Below are positions 62,610 through 64,000 of a stretch of 64,000 nucleotides of DNA, in pieces. A program made the translations under genes and the position numbers. The notes under the pieces are model-generated. The model was not told the origin of the DNA. It ran no database searches and was given only the letters and a program-made list of their open reading frames with translations. Positions within the stretch are counted from its first letter, which is position 1, and each line of letters begins with the position of its first letter. The stretch is taken from the NCBI RefSeq assembly GCF_003576455.2, contig NZ_CP032869.1, positions 4,154,001-4,218,000 on the forward strand, read 5' to 3'. This DNA is from Mucilaginibacter celer. Lineage in GTDB: Bacteria > Bacteroidota > Bacteroidia > Sphingobacteriales > Sphingobacteriaceae.

Positions 62610-63083
62610 TTATAGTTCTATAAAGCTCACCCTATCAATAGTAGCCCGGTATTGATTCAAATGCCCTTTGTCGTTAACATCAACTATACCGCGGATGGTA
62701 ACCGGTCGGTTATTAATTTGTGTAAACTGCCCGTTATTATAGGTAAACAAACCGATATGTGTACCGGGGATATACAGCGGACAATCCTGGCTAAAATCAA
62801 CCCACAAAGCCTTGGCATTTGAATGATCCGAAAAAAAACCACCGTTAAATAGTGCCGATTGCTCGAAGCCTTCCTTGTATTTGCCTGAAACCTCGATGTA
62901 TTGATGCTGGTATTTCGCGACATGATTGACCAGCTCGGTAAACGAAACTTTTTTGTAGACGGTGCCGGTGTTGCAATCACTTTGAAATGCCTGTTTGTGT
63001 TTGCTGCAGGATGCAAGCATTACTAATACCGGTAAAATCCGGATCAGTATCCTGGCATATTTTACAATACAGGTTCCAGCCAT
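62610..63083 (-). CDS. small lipoprotein, OB-fold-like
   Basis: 157 aa. A long n-region and hydrophobic segment end in MLASC, with Cys26 as lipidation site. The remainder alternates strands (VTIRGIVDVNDKGHLNQYRATIDRVSFIEL at the end, HQYIEVSGKYKEGFEQSALF near the start) in the manner of an OB-fold such as those of tRNA-anticodon-like lipoproteins. No firm family. Two Cys (37 and about 100) could form a disulfide. Transcribed alone. Confidence 0.7.
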   Translation of the reverse strand: MAGTCIVKYARILIRILPVLVMLASCSKHKQAFQSDCNTGTVYKKVSFTELVNHVAKYQHQYIEVSGKYKEGFEQSALFNGGFFSDHSNAKALWVDFSQDCPLYIPGTHIGLFTYNNGQFTQINNRPVTIRGIVDVNDKGHLNQYRATIDRVSFIEL

Positions 63084-63165
63084 CTAACTAAATTAATTTG
63101 AGAAACTTAAGTTAGTTAAAATAGCTGGGGATTAGTAATATAACAGATATTTTATTTAAACCAGG

Positions 63166-63246
63166 CGTCATTGCGAGGTACGAAGCAATCGCGAACTATA
63201 CAGGGCGGATTTGCCTCCGTGCGATTGCTTCGTACCTCGCAATGAG
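63166..63246. repeat. REP-like palindrome copy D
   Basis: 81 bp, same orientation as copies A and B, loop ctatacagggcgga. One arm ends aatgag instead of aatgacg. Between the small lipoprotein and GH5 genes. Confidence 0.92.
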
Positions 63247-63286
63247 GTGGTGAAGAGAAGCCAAACAAACTTAAAACCCAACGCCT

Positions 63287-64000
63287 TTACTTATTCAACT
63301 CCCTCAACTCATTCCTGATAAAAATACCTGCCGGGGTTAAGTTACCCTCCGTCCATCCGCCATATACCGGCGCATCGCGTTGCAATAGCGCTGTGGTTTC
63401 GTGTTTATCGGTAATGTTCCAGTTTGCCCAGCTTAGCTTGTTATCTTCAACCCATTTAAGCCAGGTTTGGGTTTTCTGTAAATTAAACTCGCCGTTGCCG
63501 TTGGCTTCGCCTACGCCCCATTCCGTGATGATAAGCGGCAGGCCCATGGCTATCGCTTTATCTGCTTTGGCGCGCAGGCCCTCCTGGTGATTAGGGTCGC
63601 TGGCATAAAAGTGGAAGGAGTAGGCTATATTATCGAAGCCGGTTATTGGATCGGCAGCGGCAATGTCAACGTCCTGGTCCCAATGCGGGCTGCCCACCAC
63701 TATGATGTTATTCTGATCATATTTTCGGATAACGGGGATAATTTGCAGGGCATAATCCTTCACCGTTTTCCAATCTACCTTTTCGGGTTCATTCCAGATC
63801 TCGTAGATTACGTTGGGCTTGCCTGTGTATTTTTTTGCCATTTGCTTAAAAAAATCCTTTGCCGCAGCTACGTGTTCGTTCGAGTGATGATCGTGCCAAT
63901 CTATCAGTACATAAATCCCGGTGCGGATGGCTTCATCAACAACTTGGGTTACCAGTTCGGTTTGCTCATCGGGTTGCTGCAGGTAACCTCCGTCGGGCTG
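63287..64000 (-). CDS. glycoside hydrolase family 5 endoglycanase, C-terminal part
   Basis: The frame stays open to the window edge: 53 codons precede the Met at 63841, so the true start is outside. Visible hallmarks are VLIDWHDHH, the acid/base Glu in YEIWNEP and the nucleophile Glu in IITEWGVGEANG, with SFHFYASD between. This is the standard retaining GH5 set, intact. It most resembles cellulases of the endo-beta-1,4-glucanase type. About 237 residues are visible. Confidence 0.93.
   Translation of the reverse strand, partial: QPDGGYLQQPDEQTELVTQVVDEAIRTGIYVLIDWHDHHSNEHVAAAKDFFKQMAKKYTGKPNVIYEIWNEPEKVDWKTVKDYALQIIPVIRKYDQNNIIVVGSPHWDQDVDIAAADPITGFDNIAYSFHFYASDPNHQEGLRAKADKAIAMGLPLIITEWGVGEANGNGEFNLQKTQTWLKWVEDNKLSWANWNITDKHETTALLQRDAPVYGGWTEGNLTPAGIFIRNELRELNK

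Noticed and set aside
58931..64000. Phosphonate (phn) operon because of the PhnP-like protein.
   Set aside because: No other phn genes nearby; PhnP-like proteins occur widely outside phosphonate use.

Overview
This window looks like chromosome from a soil or plant-associated member of the Bacteroidota, most likely family Sphingobacteriaceae (Mucilaginibacter/Pedobacter type). The basis is a SusC/SusD pair, many glycoside hydrolases, FG-GAP/VCBS surface lipoproteins, Bacteroidota-type promoters (TAnnTTTG shortly before start codons) and about 42% GC codon use. The species call is inference from family content. No rRNA, tRNA or CRISPR array was seen.

Layout. 1-771 is the 5' part of an IS256-family element, cut by the window edge. 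841-9596 holds a secreted nuclease, a penicillin-acylase-type amidohydrolase, a small membrane protein, a SYLF lipid-binding protein, a LuxE-like acyl-activating enzyme, a PH/SHOCT protein, a RES/Xre toxin-antitoxin pair and a flavin amine oxidase. A complete second IS256 copy (9651-10994, 8-bp target duplication) sits inside a palindromic dispersed repeat. Then come a GH8 glycanase, a LysR regulator and a divergent TolC-RND-adaptor efflux operon (11072-19110). 19317-28569 is mostly housekeeping: serine hydrolase, pyrB, pyrR, an ACT protein, rpsA, an AcpH-like protein and tyrS.

28783-49287 is the main accessory block. A leftward run contains susC, susD, a 1203-aa VCBS/ASPIC lipoprotein, a vanadium-haloperoxidase-type lipoprotein and two lipoproteins joining a c-type heme site to an FG-GAP propeller; a GH2 enzyme lies downstream. 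Upstream are a GH3 beta-glucosidase and a divergent Nudix/winged-helix regulator whose Nudix box has lost glutamates needed for catalysis. The same palindrome, GTGTA-N5-TACAC, lies upstream of susC and between GH3 and the regulator, suggesting a common regulon.

49310-64000 holds an M1 peptidase, a sterol desaturase-like enzyme, a GlxA-type regulator, an ankyrin protein, FtsK, a LolA-like protein, a P-loop kinase-like protein, a YdjC/ChbG deacetylase, a small protein/PhnP-like hydrolase/BLUF photoreceptor group, a DUF3072 protein, a small lipoprotein and the 3' part of a GH5 glycanase.

The intergenic DNA is rich in structured repeats. One family is an 80-bp REP-like palindrome (four copies, one split by the IS). 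The other is a set of nested palindromes: a large inverted repeat enclosing further hairpins, most with exactly 3-nt loops. These recur at six or more loci with different stem sequences but the same architecture, and one pair shows compensatory stem changes. They are the best candidate here for something not yet described.
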